From Bacteroides ovatus (GTDB lineage Bacteria > Bacteroidota > Bacteroidia > Bacteroidales > Bacteroidaceae): 64,000 bases of DNA. A model generated the notes under the pieces. That model saw only the letters and a program-made list of their open reading frames with translations, ran no database searches and was not told where the DNA came from. The stretch's first letter is position 1. Each line of letters begins with the position of its first letter. Made by a program: the position numbers and the translations under genes. This document shows positions 10,422 through 20,724 of this stretch, piece by piece. The DNA lies in the NCBI RefSeq assembly GCF_001314995.1, contig NZ_CP012938.1:3410001-3474000 (forward strand), read 5' to 3'.

Positions 10422-13400
10422 TTATTCTAGGTTGATACTCAAACCTAATCCTCTCAACTCGTGTAACAATACGTTCAAGGATTCCGGAATACCTGGTTGC
10501 GGCATCGGTTCACCTTTCACAATTGCTTCATAAGCTTTCGAACGTCCTACCACGTCATCAGACTTGATAGTAAGGATTTCCTGCAGGATATGAGCAGCAC
10601 CAAAACCTTCGAGTGCCCAAACCTCCATTTCTCCGAAACGCTGACCACCGAACTGTGCTTTACCACCAAGAGGTTGCTGAGTAATCAATGAGTACGGACC
10701 GATAGAACGAGCATGCATCTTGTCTTCAACCATGTGACCCAACTTCAACATGTAAGTCACACCCACAGTAGCTGCCTGGTCAAATTGCTCACCTGTGCCA
10801 CCATCACAAAGATAAGTCTTACAGTAGCGAGGCAATCCTGCCTTGTCTGTCCACTGATCCAGATCTTCCATGGTAGCACCGTCGAAAATAGGAGTCGCGA
10901 ATTTCACGCCCAACGTTTTTCCGGCACGTCCGAGTACAGCTTCAAAAATCTGACCAATGTTCATACGAGAAGGCACACCCAACGGATTCAACACAATGTC
11001 AACCGGAGTACCATCAGCCAAGAACGGCATATCTTCCTGACGAACAACGCGGGATACAATACCCTTGTTACCGTGGCGACCTGCCATCTTATCACCCACA
11101 CCAATCTTACGCTTCTTAGCAATATATACTTTTGCCATCTGGATAATACCAGCTGGAAGTTCATCACCAATTGTAATAGCAAACTTCTTACGTTTCAATT
11201 CAGCATCCAGCTCTTTGTATTTCTTAATGAAATTCATCACCAGATCACGAATCATACCATTAATATGGTCATCACTAGTCCAGTTGCTTAACTGAATAGA
11301 AGTAAAGTCAAGTGAATCAAAATCAGAAGCACTGAACTTAGAACCTTTCGCAATTACTTCCGCACCCAGATAATCCTTCACACCTTGAGAAACCTTACCT
11401 TCAGTCAAAGTCATCAGTTTCTTAACCAGGATACGTTTCAGATCAGCTACCTTAGATTCAAATTCATCATCGATCTTAGGCAACAATGCTTTATCGGCCA
11501 GTTTAGAGCTACGATTCTTAATCACACGTGAGAAAAGTTTCTTATCGATCACAACACCTTTCAAAGAAGGAGAAGCTTTCAATGAAGCATCTTTCACATC
11601 ACCTGCCTTATCACCAAAGATGGCACGAAGCAATTTTTCTTCTGGAGAAGGATCAGATTCACCCTTCGGTGTAATCTTACCGATCATGATATCACCCGGC
11701 TCGATACGAGCACCGATTCTTACGATACCATTTTCATCCAGGTCTTTAGTAGCTTCTTCACTTACATTCGGGATATCAGAAGTCAACTCTTCCATACCAC
11801 GTTTTGTTTCACGAACTTCCAGAGAATATTCCTCTACGTGAACCGAAGTCAATAAGTCTTCGCGTACCACACGTTCGTTCAATACGATAGCATCCTCATA
11901 GTTGTAACCTTTCCAAGGCATATAAGCTACCAACAGGTTCTTACCCAATGCCAATTCACCCTTTTCAGTAGAATAACCTTCAGTCAAGATGTCACCTTTC
12001 TTCACACGCTGGCCTCTGTCGCAAATCGGACGCAAGTCAATCGTCATGTTCTGGTTAGTCTTACGGAACTTAGGTATTCTATATTCTTTCAAAGCAGGTT
12101 CAAAACTCACGAACTCTTCGTCTTCTGTACGGTCATACAAAATACGGATAGTAGTAGCATCAACGTAGTCAACAACACCATCTCCTTCCGCAGTAATCTG
12201 CGTACGAGAGTCTCTTACCAACTGACGTTCGATACCTGTACCTACGATCGGCGCTTCACTCCTCAACAAAGGAACCGCCTGGCGCATCATGTTTGATCCC
12301 ATCAATGCACGGTTAGCATCATCATGTTCCAGGAACGGAATCAATGAAGCCGCGATTGATGCAATCTGCTGAGGAGAAACGTCCATCAAATCAACCTCTG
12401 TCGGTTCAACAACCGGGAAGTCGGCATCCTGACGAGATTTAACTTTGTTACGCACAAATGTACCGTCATCATTCAACGGAGCATTTCCCTGTGCAATAAC
12501 CTTTTCTTCCTCTTCTTCAGCAGTCAGATAAATCAGACCGTTATCAGAAAGATCCACTTTTCCGTTTTCCACCTTACGGTACGGAGTTTCAATGAATCCC
12601 AGATCATTAATCTTAGCAAATACACACAATGAAGAGATCAAACCGATGTTCGGACCTTCAGGAGTCTCAATCGGACAAAGACGACCATAGTGTGTGTAGT
12701 GAACATCACGAACCTCAAATCCGGCACGTTCACGGGAAAGACCACCAGGACCAAGGGCAGACATACGACGCTTGTGCGTGATTTCAGCCAAGGGGTTTGT
12801 CTGGTCCATGAACTGCGACAATGCGTTCGTTCCGAAGAATGAGTTGATTACAGAAGAGATTGTCTTCGCGTTAATCAAATCAATCGGAGTAAACACTTCA
12901 TTGTCACGAACGTTCATACGTTCGCGAATCGTACGAGACATACGAGCCAGACCAACAGCAAACTGATTAGAAAGCTGCTCACCTACTGTACGTACACGAC
13001 GGTTACTCAAGTGGTCAATATCATCCACATCTGCTTTTGAGTTAATCAGCTCAATCAGATATTTGATGATTTCAATGATATCTTCCTTCGTGAGGACACG
13101 CACGTCCATATCAGTCGTCAGATTCAACTTTTTGTTGATTCTGTAACGACCTACATCACCAAGGTCATATCGTTTTTCAGAGAAGAACAAGTTGTTGATA
13201 ACCTCCCTTGCACTTGCGTCATCAGCCGGATCGGCGTTACGCAACTGACGGTAGATATACAACACAGCTTCTTTTTCCGAGTTACTCGGGTCCTTCTGCA
13301 ACGTATTATATATGATAGAGAAATCGGACTGGTTCGGTTCATCTTTATGTAAAAGGATGTTCTGAACTCCCGACTCCAAAATTTCATCAATATGCACCTC

Positions 13401-14234
13401 TTCCAGTACGGTTTCACGATCGATAATAACTTCGTTACGCTCGATAGAAACCACTTCACCGGTATCTTCATCAACGAAATCTTCAATCCATGTTTTCAAG
13501 ACACGTGCAGCCAATTTACGACCTAGCACTTTCTTCAGATTTGTCTTGTTCACCTTTACATCTTCTGCAAGGTTGAAAATCTCAAGAATATCTTTGTCAT
13601 TCTCGAAGCCAATTGCACGCAACAAAGTCGTTACCGGCAATTTCTTCTTACGGTCGATGTATGCGTACATCACATTATTGATGTCAGTAGCAAACTCAAT
13701 CCACGAACCCTTAAACGGAATAATACGAGCCGAATAAAGTTTCGTACCATTGGCATGTACACTCTGACCGAAGAACACACCCGGAGAACGGTGAAGCTGT
13801 GACACAACTACGCGTTCGGCACCGTTAATGACGAAAGTAGCCTTATCAGTCATATAAGGAATCGGGCCGAGGAATACGTCCTGAATCACTGTATCAAAAT
13901 CCTCATGATCGGGGTCCGTACAGTAAAGCTTAAGTTTCGCTTTTAAGGGAACACTATAAGTAAGCCCACGCTCTATACAATCATCGATGGTATAACGCGG
14001 CGGATCAATATAATAGTCCAGAAACTCAAGAACAAAATTGTTTCTTGTATCGGCAATAGGGAAGTTTTCAGCAAATACTTTATACAATCCCTCATTCTTG
14101 CGCTTTTCAGGTGGGGTATCTAATTGTAGAAAGTCTTGGAATGACTTCAATTGTACTTCCAGGAAATCCGGGTATTCGAGCGGATTCTTAGTCGAAGCAA
14201 AATTAACTCTTTGATTTACAGTATTTGAAGACAT
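10422..14234 (-). CDS. rpoB: DNA-directed RNA polymerase subunit beta
   Basis: The beta subunit of RNA polymerase, 1270 residues. The rifampicin-binding region is visible ([39 protein letters not shown]), with the usual wild-type residues D, H and S of the family. Other landmarks are [10 protein letters not shown] and the C-terminal [18 protein letters not shown]. It is cotranscribed with rpoC downstream. Upstream it is separated from rplL by a hairpin with a T-run at 14276-14313, a likely attenuator. Confidence 0.98.
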   Translation of the reverse strand: MSSNTVNQRVNFASTKNPLEYPDFLEVQLKSFQDFLQLDTPPEKRKNEGLYKVFAENFPIADTRNNFVLEFLDYYIDPPRYTIDDCIERGLTYSVPLKAKLKLYCTDPDHEDFDTVIQDVFLGPIPYMTDKATFVINGAERVVVSQLHRSPGVFFGQSVHANGTKLYSARIIPFKGSWIEFATDINNVMYAYIDRKKKLPVTTLLRAIGFENDKDILEIFNLAEDVKVNKTNLKKVLGRKLAARVLKTWIEDFVDEDTGEVVSIERNEVIIDRETVLEEVHIDEILESGVQNILLHKDEPNQSDFSIIYNTLQKDPSNSEKEAVLYIYRQLRNADPADDASAREVINNLFFSEKRYDLGDVGRYRINKKLNLTTDMDVRVLTKEDIIEIIKYLIELINSKADVDDIDHLSNRRVRTVGEQLSNQFAVGLARMSRTIRERMNVRDNEVFTPIDLINAKTISSVINSFFGTNALSQFMDQTNPLAEITHKRRMSALGPGGLSRERAGFEVRDVHYTHYGRLCPIETPEGPNIGLISSLCVFAKINDLGFIETPYRKVENGKVDLSDNGLIYLTAEEEEEKVIAQGNAPLNDDGTFVRNKVKSRQDADFPVVEPTEVDLMDVSPQQIASIAASLIPFLEHDDANRALMGSNMMRQAVPLLRSEAPIVGTGIERQLVRDSRTQITAEGDGVVDYVDATTIRILYDRTEDEEFVSFEPALKEYRIPKFRKTNQNMTIDLRPICDRGQRVKKGDILTEGYSTEKGELALGKNLLVAYMPWKGYNYEDAIVLNERVVREDLLTSVHVEEYSLEVRETKRGMEELTSDIPNVSEEATKDLDENGIVRIGARIEPGDIMIGKITPKGESDPSPEEKLLRAIFGDKAGDVKDASLKASPSLKGVVIDKKLFSRVIKNRSSKLADKALLPKIDDEFESKVADLKRILVKKLMTLTEGKVSQGVKDYLGAEVIAKGSKFSASDFDSLDFTSIQLSNWTSDDHINGMIRDLVMNFIKKYKELDAELKRKKFAITIGDELPAGIIQMAKVYIAKKRKIGVGDKMAGRHGNKGIVSRVVRQEDMPFLADGTPVDIVLNPLGVPSRMNIGQIFEAVLGRAGKTLGVKFATPIFDGATMEDLDQWTDKAGLPRYCKTYLCDGGTGEQFDQAATVGVTYMLKLGHMVEDKMHARSIGPYSLITQQPLGGKAQFGGQRFGEMEVWALEGFGAAHILQEILTIKSDDVVGRSKAYEAIVKGEPMPQPGIPESLNVLLHELRGLGLSINLE

Positions 14235-14275
14235 CTGTCAATGAATTTGGAGAACTTAATTTGAAATATATACAC

Positions 14276-14313
14276 AAAAAGGTTAAGAATCCTCTTGTGA
14301 AGGATTCCTAACC
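14276..14313 (-). terminator. Attenuator-like hairpin between rplL and rpoB
   Basis: On the minus strand the arms 14313-14302 and 14292-14281 form a 12-bp stem with one G-U pair and a 9-nt loop, followed at once by five Ts (14280-14276). This is the form of an intrinsic terminator, placed 25 bp past rplL and about 40 bp before rpoB. As rpoB has no obvious promoter of its own, partial read-through is the likely mode. Confidence 0.8.
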
Positions 14314-14338
14314 GAATTACCTGATTACCAGGCCAATG

Positions 14339-14713
14339 TTATTTAAGTTCAACTTCAGCTCCAGCTTCTTCCAATGTTTTCTTCAATGATTCTGCTTCGT
14401 CTTTAGCCAAACCTTCTTTTACTGTGCTAGGAGCACCGTCTACCAAGTCTTTAGCTTCTTTCAAACCAAGACCACAAGCTTCCTTAACGGCCTTAACTAC
14501 CTGAAGTTTAGCTGCACCAGCGCTCTTCAATACTACGTCGAAAGAAGTTTTTTCTTCTGCGGCAGCAGCACCAGCTGCAGGACCAGCAGCAACAGCTACA
14601 GCTGCAGCAGCAGGTTCAATACCGTATTCTTCTTTAAGGATAGTTGCAAGTTCATTAACTTCTTTTACTGTCAAGTTAACTAATTGTTCTGCAAAAGCTT
14701 TCAAATCTGCCAT
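14339..14713 (-). CDS. rplL: 50S ribosomal protein L7/L12
   Basis: L7/L12 forms the flexible stalk that recruits and activates translational GTPases. The 124-residue protein has the N-terminal dimerisation helix, an alanine-rich hinge at about residues 36-52, and the C-terminal domain with the [19 protein letters not shown] segment that binds EF-G and EF-Tu. It follows rplJ by 90 bp, giving the conserved L10-L12 pair, and is followed by the attenuator-like hairpin before rpoB. Confidence 0.97.
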   Translation of the reverse strand: MADLKAFAEQLVNLTVKEVNELATILKEEYGIEPAAAAVAVAAGPAAGAAAAEEKTSFDVVLKSAGAAKLQVVKAVKEACGLGLKEAKDLVDGAPSTVKEGLAKDEAESLKKTLEEAGAEVELK

Positions 14714-14803
14714 TTTTTGTATGATTTTAATGTTTAAATACTTGTTGATTTTTGAAAATTATTCGGGATGTTATTCCCAAGGCTGTGACGCCTTTTTCCA
14801 TTT

Positions 14804-15325
14804 TTACGCTTCGGTACGTTCACCAAGAGTCTTGAGAACTCCGTGAAGGGTGTTACCACCTGATTGAAGAGCAGAAATAACATTCTTGGCCGGAGATTGC
14901 AACAGTGCAACGATATCGGCGATAACTTCATTCTTACTCTTGATTGCAACGAGAGCATCCAATTGGTCTGCACCAACATAGAAGCTTTCTTCTGCATACG
15001 CAGCTTTCAGTCCGGGAATACCGTCTTTCGCTTTGTCTTTGATTAACTTAGCAGGTACGTTTGCAGTGTTAGTAAACATAACAGCAGTAGTACCTTTCAA
15101 AGAACCGTAAAGAGGTGAAAAGTCTTCTTCCAGGCTTTCAAGTGCTTTGTGAAGCAGAGTGTTTTTAACCACCATCAATTTGATGTCTGATTTAAAGCAA
15201 TCTCTTCTCAATGCGCTGGTAGCAGCAGCGTTCATCGCTGTAACGTCTACCAAGTAGAAGTGACCATATTCCTTTACTGTAGCAGCAATTTGCTCTATAA
15301 TCGTACTTTTATCTTCCTTTCTCAT
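14804..15325 (-). CDS. rplJ: 50S ribosomal protein L10
   Basis: L10 anchors the L7/L12 stalk to 23S rRNA. The 173-residue protein begins MRKEDKSTIIEQIAATVKEY and shows the conserved LVDVTAMNAAATSALRR and VVKNTLLHKALE regions. The C-terminal helix that binds L12 dimers is present. The start lies 15 bp after rplA, so there is no room for a long E. coli-type L10 leader between the two genes; any autoregulatory site must lie elsewhere. An overlapping frame at 14734-14997 is a shadow. Confidence 0.97.
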   Translation of the reverse strand: MRKEDKSTIIEQIAATVKEYGHFYLVDVTAMNAAATSALRRDCFKSDIKLMVVKNTLLHKALESLEEDFSPLYGSLKGTTAVMFTNTANVPAKLIKDKAKDGIPGLKAAYAEESFYVGADQLDALVAIKSKNEVIADIVALLQSPAKNVISALQSGGNTLHGVLKTLGERTEA

Positions 15326-15340
15326 TATTTCTCTGTTTTA

Positions 15341-16039
15341 TTAGATTTCATCCACTGATTTCGGGTCGATTTTAATACCCGCACTCATTGTACTAGAAAG
15401 ATAAATACTCTTAATATATGTACCCTTTGCTGCGGTCGGTTTCAGCTTGTTCAGAGTAGAGATGAACTCTTTCGCGTTGTCGCGAATCTGATCAGGACTG
15501 AATGATACCTTACCGATAGAAGTGTGAACGATACCGCTCTTATCAACTTTAAAGTCAATCTTACCTTGTTTTACTTCTTTTACAGCCTTAGCAACATCCA
15601 TAGTTACAGTACCACTCTTAGGGTTCGGCATCAATCCACGAGGACCGAGTACACGACCGAGTGCACCAATTTTACCCATGATAGATGGCATAGTGATGAT
15701 TACATCAATATCAGTCCATCCACCTTTGATCTTTTCAATATATTCGTCAAGACCAACATAGTCAGCACCAGCTTCTTTTGCAGCAGCTTCAGCATCCGGT
15801 GTACAAAGTACCAACACACGCACTTCTTTACCAGTACCATGAGGAAGTGAAACAACACCTCTCACCATCTGGTTAGCTTTACGCGGGTCAACCCCTAAAC
15901 GTACATCAATATCCAGTGAAGCATCGAATTTGGAAAAAGTGATTTCTTTTACCAAAGATGCAGCTTCTTTCAGTGAGTATGCTTTCCCTGCTTCAATTTT
16001 TTCTGCAGCTAACTTTTGATTTTTTGTCAGTTTACCCAT
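15341..16039 (-). CDS. rplA: 50S ribosomal protein L1
   Basis: L1 forms the mobile L1 stalk that helps release deacylated tRNA from the E site. The 232-residue product has the family's [10 protein letters not shown] segment, the [29 protein letters not shown] core (the [15 protein letters not shown] motif at about residues 130-144), and a C-terminal [20 protein letters not shown] region that returns to the rRNA-binding domain. It lies 15 bp after rplK, the universal L11-L1 order. Confidence 0.97.
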   Translation of the reverse strand: MGKLTKNQKLAAEKIEAGKAYSLKEAASLVKEITFSKFDASLDIDVRLGVDPRKANQMVRGVVSLPHGTGKEVRVLVLCTPDAEAAAKEAGADYVGLDEYIEKIKGGWTDIDVIITMPSIMGKIGALGRVLGPRGLMPNPKSGTVTMDVAKAVKEVKQGKIDFKVDKSGIVHTSIGKVSFSPDQIRDNAKEFISTLNKLKPTAAKGTYIKSIYLSSTMSAGIKIDPKSVDEI

Positions 16040-16054
16040 TACAATTGAAGTTTA

Positions 16055-16498
16055 TTAGTTATTAACCGGGAACTCCCCTTTTACAGCGATACCCATACTT
16101 CTAGCTGTACCTGCAACCATTCTCATGGCAGCTTCCACAGTAAAACAGTTCAAGTCAACCATTTTGTCCTGAGCGATCGTACGAACTTGTTCCCAAGTAA
16201 GCTCGGCAACTTTCTTACGGTTAGGCTCAGCAGAACCACTCTTTACCTTAGCTACTTCAAGTAATTGAATAGCAACGGGAGGAGTCTTGATTACAAAATC
16301 GAAAGACTTATCTGCGTAGTAAGTAATGATAACAGGTAAAATTTTACCTGCTTTGTCTTGGGTTCTGGCATTGAATTGCTTGCAAAATTCCATGATATTG
16401 ATACCCTTAGAACCCAAAGCAGGTCCAACGGGAGGTGATGGATTTGCAGCGCCTCCTTTAATCTGTAACTTGATTAGTCCAGCAACTTCTTTAGCCAT
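16055..16498 (-). CDS. rplK: 50S ribosomal protein L11
   Basis: L11 binds the GTPase-associated centre of 23S rRNA and is the target region of thiostrepton. The 147-residue protein shows the N-terminal [20 protein letters not shown] segment with the conserved prolines, and the C-terminal RNA-binding domain ending in GTARSMGI. It follows nusG by 61 bp, in the usual secE-nusG-rplK-rplA order. Confidence 0.97.
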   Translation of the reverse strand: MAKEVAGLIKLQIKGGAANPSPPVGPALGSKGINIMEFCKQFNARTQDKAGKILPVIITYYADKSFDFVIKTPPVAIQLLEVAKVKSGSAEPNRKKVAELTWEQVRTIAQDKMVDLNCFTVEAAMRMVAGTARSMGIAVKGEFPVNN

Positions 16499-16559
16499 TT
16501 TTTTATTGATTTATATATAAACATTAAACGAAGAACAACAACAGCGTAACAATTCCGTG

Positions 16560-17102
16560 TTATTCCTTTTCCACTTGCATAAAGCCCAATTCAAGCGGCG
16601 TTTTGCGCCCGAATATCTTTACCATGACCTTTAGTTTCTTTTTTTCGCTATTCACTTCTTCAATGATACCACTGAATCCGCTAAAAGGTCCAAAAGTAAC
16701 TTTTACAGTTTCACCCACCACGTACGGAATATTGAGTTCTTCACCCGTTTCCTGCAGTTCGTCCACTGTACCAAGTATACGATTCACTTCTGATTGTCTG
16801 AGAGGCACCGGTTTTTCGGAGCCACCTAAAAAGCCTATCACATTCGGAGTGTTGCGCAAGTGATGAGCGACCTCACCAACCAAAGCAGCCTCCACCAAAA
16901 CGTAACCAGGAAGATAACTTCTTTCCTTCACAATTTTTTTACCATTGCGAACCTGGTAAACTTTTTCAGTAGGAATCAATACCTGAGATACATATTCACC
17001 AAGGTCACTGTTCTTAAGATCAGCTTCAAGATATTCCTTTACCTTAGCTTCTTTTCCACTAATAGCACGCAGAACGTACCATTTCTTTTCAATCTCAGCC
17101 AT
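16560..17102 (-). CDS. nusG: Transcription termination/antitermination protein NusG
   Basis: NusG binds RNA polymerase as a processivity factor and couples it to ribosomes or Rho. I start at 17102 (MAEIEKKWYVLRAI, 180 residues); two further upstream codons with another ATG are possible. The NGN domain spans roughly residues 1-120 with the LPGYVLVEA strand, and the C-terminal KOW domain holds VKVTFGPFSGFSG. It lies 16 bp after secE and heads the L11-L1 ribosomal genes. Confidence 0.96.
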   Translation of the reverse strand: MAEIEKKWYVLRAISGKEAKVKEYLEADLKNSDLGEYVSQVLIPTEKVYQVRNGKKIVKERSYLPGYVLVEAALVGEVAHHLRNTPNVIGFLGGSEKPVPLRQSEVNRILGTVDELQETGEELNIPYVVGETVKVTFGPFSGFSGIIEEVNSEKKKLKVMVKIFGRKTPLELGFMQVEKE

Positions 17103-17118
17103 TTTCAATTCCTAATTT

Positions 17119-17310
17119 TTAATGTGGATAAACGATTTTTTCCATGAAGTTCTGGAAACAGACATCCATACCCCATACTACCAATGCAATAAGCAGGGAA
17201 GCATATAAAACAACTACTGCACTGTTAGCAAGTTCAGAATACGTAGGCCACGATACTTTATGTACAAGTTCGTCGTAAGATTCTTTAATATAAGCTATTA
17301 CCTTTTTCAT
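17119..17310 (-). CDS. secE: Preprotein translocase subunit SecE
   Basis: SecE clamps the SecY channel in the inner membrane. The 63-residue protein has the minimal single-helix form: an amphipathic N-terminal part (YIKESYDELVHKVSWPTY, with the conserved WP) and one transmembrane segment (about residues 27-49). The start at 17310 (MKKVIAY) is only 14 bp from the end of tRNA-Trp; the open frame continues upstream through the tRNA, which is not coding. It is cotranscribed with nusG. Confidence 0.93.
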   Translation of the reverse strand: MKKVIAYIKESYDELVHKVSWPTYSELANSAVVVLYASLLIALVVWGMDVCFQNFMEKIVYPH

Positions 17311-17324
17311 TTCAATAATATTAG

Positions 17325-17397
17325 CACGGGAGGAGAGGCTCGAACTCCCGACACCCGGTTTTGGAGACCGGTGCTCTACCAACTGAGCTACTCCCGT
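17325..17397 (-). tRNA. tRNA-Trp (CCA)
   Basis: Full cloverleaf on the minus strand: acceptor ACGGGAG/CTCCCGT, D-arm AGCTCAGTTGGTAGAGC, anticodon stem CCGGT/ACCGG around CCA, and T-arm with TTCGAGC. The 3' CCA is not encoded. It sits between tuf and secE and must be cut from their message. Confidence 0.97.
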
Positions 17398-17404
17398 GTG
17401 TACA

Positions 17405-17438
17405 TAATCAGTTCCCGATGAAAACCGGGAACTGATTA
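17405..17438 (-). repeat. Perfect 13-bp hairpin between tuf and tRNA-Trp
   Basis: The arms 17405-17417 and 17426-17438 are perfectly complementary with an 8-nt loop. The hairpin starts 11 bp after the tuf stop codon and ends 7 bp before tRNA-Trp. There is no T-run on either strand, so it may be a partial terminator, or a stem that protects the tuf 3' end once the tRNA is cut out. Confidence 0.6.
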
Positions 17439-17449
17439 ATTATTGTGTA

Positions 17450-18634
17450 TTAGTCGATAATTTCAGTAATCTGACCAGCACCTACCGTGCGTCCACCTTC
17501 GCGGATAGCGAAACGAAGGCCCGGGTTCAATGCTACTGGGTAAATCAACTCAACTGTAATAGTTACGTTATCACCCGGCATTACCATTTCTGTTCCTTCC
17601 GGCAAAGTGATTTCACCTGTACAGTCCATAGTACGCAAGTAGAACTGAGGACGGTATTTGTTGTGGAACGGAGTGTGACGACCACCTTCTTCTTTCTTCA
17701 AGATATAAACCTCAGCTTTGAATTTAGAGTGCGGTTTAATCTGACCTGGTTTACAAAGAACCATACCACGTTTGATTTCGTTCTTGTCAATACCACGAAG
17801 CAAAAGACCTACGTTGTCACCAGCTTCACCTTGATCCAACAGTTTACGGAACATTTCAACACCAGTTACAACTGATTTCTTATCTTCACCTAAACCAAGA
17901 ATTTCGACTTCATCACCAACGTGGATGACACCTGTTTCGATACGACCTGTTGCTACAGTACCACGACCTGTGATAGAGAACACGTCTTCAACCGGCATCA
18001 AGAATGGTTTATCAACATCGCGCGGAGGCAGTGGAATCCAGTTATCAACTGCATCCATCAGTTCCATAACTTTGTCTTCCCATTTTTCAACACCGTTCAA
18101 TGCGCCAAGAGCAGAACCACGGATGATAGGAGTATTGTCACCATCGAAATCATAGAATGAAAGGAGTTCTCTCATTTCCATTTCAACGAGTTCCAACATT
18201 TCTTCGTCGTCTACCATATCGCATTTGTTCAAGAATACAACCAGACGAGGTACGTTTACCTGACGAGCTAACAGAATGTGTTCGCGAGTTTGAGGCATCG
18301 GACCATCAGTTGCAGCACAAACGATGATAGCACCGTCCATCTGAGCAGCACCAGTAACCATGTTCTTTACGTAGTCGGCGTGACCCGGGCAGTCTACGTG
18401 TGCATAGTGACGGTTAGCTGTTTGATATTCAACGTGAGAAGTATTGATAGTAATACCTCTTTCTTTTTCTTCAGGAGCGTTGTCGATAGAATCGAAAGAA
18501 CGCAATTCTGAAAGACCTTTTTTTGCCAACACTGTAGTGATAGCAGCTGTCAACGTTGTCTTACCGTGGTCTACGTGACCGATTGTACCAATGTTTACAT
18601 GCGGTTTGGTACGTTCAAATTTCTCTTTAGCCAT
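17450..18634 (-). CDS. tuf: Elongation factor Tu
   Basis: EF-Tu delivers aminoacyl-tRNA to the ribosome. The 394-residue protein has the intact GTPase site: GHVDHGKT at residues 19-26, DCPGH at 81-85 and NKCD at 136-139, followed by beta-barrel domains 2 and 3 ending in the [10 protein letters not shown] motif. It is preceded by four tRNA genes and followed by tRNA-Trp-secE. It is the only tuf in the window; the place after fusA where many bacteria keep one is empty. Confidence 0.98.
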   Translation of the reverse strand: MAKEKFERTKPHVNIGTIGHVDHGKTTLTAAITTVLAKKGLSELRSFDSIDNAPEEKERGITINTSHVEYQTANRHYAHVDCPGHADYVKNMVTGAAQMDGAIIVCAATDGPMPQTREHILLARQVNVPRLVVFLNKCDMVDDEEMLELVEMEMRELLSFYDFDGDNTPIIRGSALGALNGVEKWEDKVMELMDAVDNWIPLPPRDVDKPFLMPVEDVFSITGRGTVATGRIETGVIHVGDEVEILGLGEDKKSVVTGVEMFRKLLDQGEAGDNVGLLLRGIDKNEIKRGMVLCKPGQIKPHSKFKAEVYILKKEEGGRHTPFHNKYRPQFYLRTMDCTGEITLPEGTEMVMPGDNVTITVELIYPVALNPGLRFAIREGGRTVGAGQITEIID

Positions 18635-18685
18635 AGCTTTACTTGTTATTTATTTGATTAATAATCAGCATTTACATCCTTTATG

Positions 18686-18757
<72 letters not shown>

Positions 18758-18767
18758 AAGAAAAGAG

Positions 18768-18840
18768 AGCGGAAGACGGGGCTCAAACCCGCGACCCTCA
18801 GCTTGGAAGGCTAATGCTCTATCAACTGAGCTACTTCCGC
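18768..18840 (-). tRNA. tRNA-Gly (TCC)
   Basis: Cloverleaf with acceptor GCGGAAG/CTTCCGC and anticodon TCC in the loop between TTAGC and GCTGA. It lies 10 bp from the neighbouring tRNA-Thr(GGT), so processing from one precursor is expected. Confidence 0.96.
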
Positions 18841-18868
18841 ATTCTTGCCAAAGTTGTCACTCTGATTG

Positions 18869-18951
18869 TGGGCAAAGATGGATTCGAACCACCGAAGGCG
18901 TAAGCCAGCAGATTTACAGTCTGCCCCATTTGGCCACTCTGGTATTTGCCC
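18869..18951 (-). tRNA. tRNA-Tyr (GTA)
   Basis: Class II tRNA of 83 nt with a long variable arm, acceptor GGGCAAA/TTTGCCC, and anticodon GTA between GCAGA and TCTGC. It has TTCGAAT in the T-loop. Confidence 0.96.
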
Positions 18952-19036
18952 TTTTCAAAATCAAGAAATAAAAGAACTATTTTCAAACAATATGATAAAG
19001 ACAGATGTTCTATCTTTGTTCTTCGGTTTCTTTTTG

Positions 19037-19110
19037 AGCCTCTTGTCGGATTCGAACCAACGACCCCGAGATTACAAATCACGTGCTCTGGCCAACTGAG
19101 CTAAAGAGGC
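19037..19110 (-). tRNA. tRNA-Thr (TGT)
   Basis: Acceptor GCCTCTT/AAGAGGC, D-arm AGCTCAGTTGG, anticodon TGT, T-loop TTCGAAT. The anticodon stem CGTGA/TCTCG has one U-U mismatch at the third pair. It is the first tRNA of the cluster, 52 bp downstream of the promoter's -7 box. Confidence 0.94.
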
Positions 19111-19161
19111 AAACTTACTAAAAAATGCAACCGTCACGTTCTAACGCGAGCGAAACGGCTG

Positions 19162-19192
19162 CAAATTTAGTTATTTATTTCTTTCCCGCAAA
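19162..19192 (-). promoter_or_regulatory. Promoter of the tRNA-tuf-secE-nusG unit
   Basis: On the minus strand TTTG at 19192-19189 and TAAATTTG at 19169-19162 match both Bacteroides promoter elements exactly with a 19-bp spacer. This is the best promoter match in the window and lies between hpf and the first tRNA, so it drives the tRNA cluster, tuf, secE, nusG and possibly the rpl/rpo genes. Confidence 0.85.
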
Positions 19193-19207
19193 ATATTTGG
19201 GATTTTT

Positions 19208-19507
19208 TTATTTGCTACGTTGCTTTTCCTTGTATTTAACCAGTTGTTTTACGAGCGCTTCCACATCTAAATCAATTGCCTCTTCAAATGTATCACACAC
19301 TTTGCTTGCATAAAACTCCCCATTGGGGATTAATATTTTAATGCCTGCTTCTTTATTTTCAGCAACTTCTGGTTTTACTACCTTTAATGACACCTCTACT
19401 TTCTTTATATCTTCGTAATATTTTTCCAACTTGGACACTTTCTTCTGAATAAATGCCTGCAATTGCTCTGACGCATCAAAGTGAATTGATTGAATTCTAA
19501 CATCCAT
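19208..19507 (-). CDS. hpf: Ribosome hibernation promoting factor, HPF/YfiA family
   Basis: A 99-residue protein of the short HPF/RaiA type, which binds the 30S decoding channel in starved cells and blocks translation. The beta-alpha-beta-beta-beta-alpha fold is suggested by the start MDVRIQSIHFDAS, the helix QLQAFIQKKVSKLEKYYEDI and the closing helix with VEALVKQLVKYK. There is no C-terminal extension as in the long, dimerising HPF. It lies 18 bp after xerC and is probably part of an rpsU-xerC-hpf operon. Confidence 0.92.
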   Translation of the reverse strand: MDVRIQSIHFDASEQLQAFIQKKVSKLEKYYEDIKKVEVSLKVVKPEVAENKEAGIKILIPNGEFYASKVCDTFEEAIDLDVEALVKQLVKYKEKQRSK

Positions 19508-19524
19508 ACTTACCTCCTTTTTTT

Positions 19525-20406
19525 TTAAGCTCTTGGATGAGCTTGTTTATACACTTTTTTAAGTTCTTCAAATGTGGCATGCGTATAGATCTCGGTAGTC
19601 GTAATGCTCTCGTGACCCAAAAGTTCTTTTACCACGCCCAGCTCTGCTTCATTATTCAGCATTGTGGTAGCAAAAGTATGCCTCAACACGTGAGGGCTCT
19701 TTTTCTTCAACGTCGCCACCTTTGACAGGTTCCGTTTCACTAAATTATAGACTAGATTCTTATAAAGCCGTTCACCATTCTCTCTAATAAAGAAAGCTTC
19801 CGACCTTTCCGGAATCGTTTCGTTTCTTACATTAATATATTCAAGCATCAATTCCTGCAGTTCGTCACCGAACGGAATCAGCCGTTGCTTGTTTCTTTTC
19901 CCGGTCACTTTCAGAAGAGAAGCCGAAAAATCCACATCCTTATTATCCAGACCTATCAATTCCGAAAGTCTCATGCCGGTAGCATAAAACACTTCAATAA
20001 TCAACCGATCCCGACAGCCTTTAAATCCTTCGCCAAAGTCCGTTTCATCCAATAACCGATTCATTTCGTTTTCTTTTAAGAACACAGGCAACGGCTTTTT
20101 GTTTTTAGGTCCTTTTATTTTACGCAAAGGATCTATAGTCGTTTCTCCCTGCCTCAAGAGATACTTGTAAAACGTTCGGAGCGAACTTAGCTTACGATTT
20201 ACAGAAGTTGAGGTATACCCTTTATCCATCAATGAAACAATCCATTCACGAATCAGTTCCGCCTCGACCTCTAACGGATTAAATTTTCCATACTCTTCCT
20301 GAGCAAACTCCTGCAGTTGCTTTATATCTTCACCGTACGCAAGAACGGTTTTTTCAGAATAGTTCCGCTCATACTGGAGATAATCAAGAAAAGATTCTAT
20401 CAACAT
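19525..20406 (-). CDS. xerC: Tyrosine recombinase XerC/XerD family
   Basis: A 293-residue site-specific recombinase expected to resolve chromosome dimers at dif. The start at 20406 (MLIESFLDYLQ) is preferred over one nine codons upstream. The N-terminal SAM-like DNA-binding domain covers about residues 1-90. The catalytic set is complete: R146, K170, H239, R242, H265 and the nucleophile Y274. The length and the lack of a mobile-element context favour a housekeeping Xer protein over an integrase; whether it is the C or D partner cannot be told here. Confidence 0.9.
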   Translation of the reverse strand: MLIESFLDYLQYERNYSEKTVLAYGEDIKQLQEFAQEEYGKFNPLEVEAELIREWIVSLMDKGYTSTSVNRKLSSLRTFYKYLLRQGETTIDPLRKIKGPKNKKPLPVFLKENEMNRLLDETDFGEGFKGCRDRLIIEVFYATGMRLSELIGLDNKDVDFSASLLKVTGKRNKQRLIPFGDELQELMLEYINVRNETIPERSEAFFIRENGERLYKNLVYNLVKRNLSKVATLKKKSPHVLRHTFATTMLNNEAELGVVKELLGHESITTTEIYTHATFEELKKVYKQAHPRA

Positions 20407-20479
20407 AATATCGCTACATCTAAAATCGTGCAACGAATGTATGAAAAGAATTCAATAATTCAAAGGAAATTACGAATTA

Positions 20480-20671
20480 TTAATCTTCTACTTGCTGAAG
20501 TTGTTGTACGTAAACTGCGCGTTCTTTCTTAAGTCTTTTAGTTACAGACGGTTTATCAAACTGTTGTCTGCTTCTCAACTCTTTTACAATGCCAGTCTTT
20601 TCAAATTTTCTTTTGAACTTCTTCAGCGCTTTTTCAATGTTTTCGCCTTCTTTTACAGGTACTACAATCAT
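20480..20671 (-). CDS. rpsU: 30S ribosomal protein S21
   Basis: S21 is a small basic protein near the anti-Shine-Dalgarno end of 16S rRNA. The 63-residue product starts MIVVPVKEGENIEKALKKFKRKFE and is rich in lysine and arginine, as the family is. In Bacteroidetes the ribosome masks the anti-Shine-Dalgarno with help from S21 and S18, so this protein is relevant to the leaderless, A-rich initiation sites seen here. It heads the unit rpsU-xerC-hpf behind a strong promoter. Confidence 0.95.
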   Translation of the reverse strand: MIVVPVKEGENIEKALKKFKRKFEKTGIVKELRSRQQFDKPSVTKRLKKERAVYVQQLQQVED

Positions 20672-20724
20672 TTTGTTACTATTAATATGTTATGATTAAA
20701 AAATTCTGCAGTCAAATTGCGCCG

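Noticed and set aside
15326..15340. L10 leader before rplJ
   Set aside because: Only 15 bp separate rplA and rplJ, too short for the known structured leader.
17326..17382. N-terminal extension of SecE
   Set aside because: The extra 24 codons are the complement of tRNA-Trp; the conserved protein starts at 17310.
18831..19082. Frame running through tRNA-Tyr and part of tRNA-Thr
   Set aside because: Structured tRNA genes occupy the region; the peptide is a by-product.
19037..19110. tRNA-Thr(TGT) as a pseudo-tRNA because of a U-U mismatch in the anticodon stem
   Set aside because: All other arms are intact and the gene lies in a conserved cluster; one such mismatch is tolerated.
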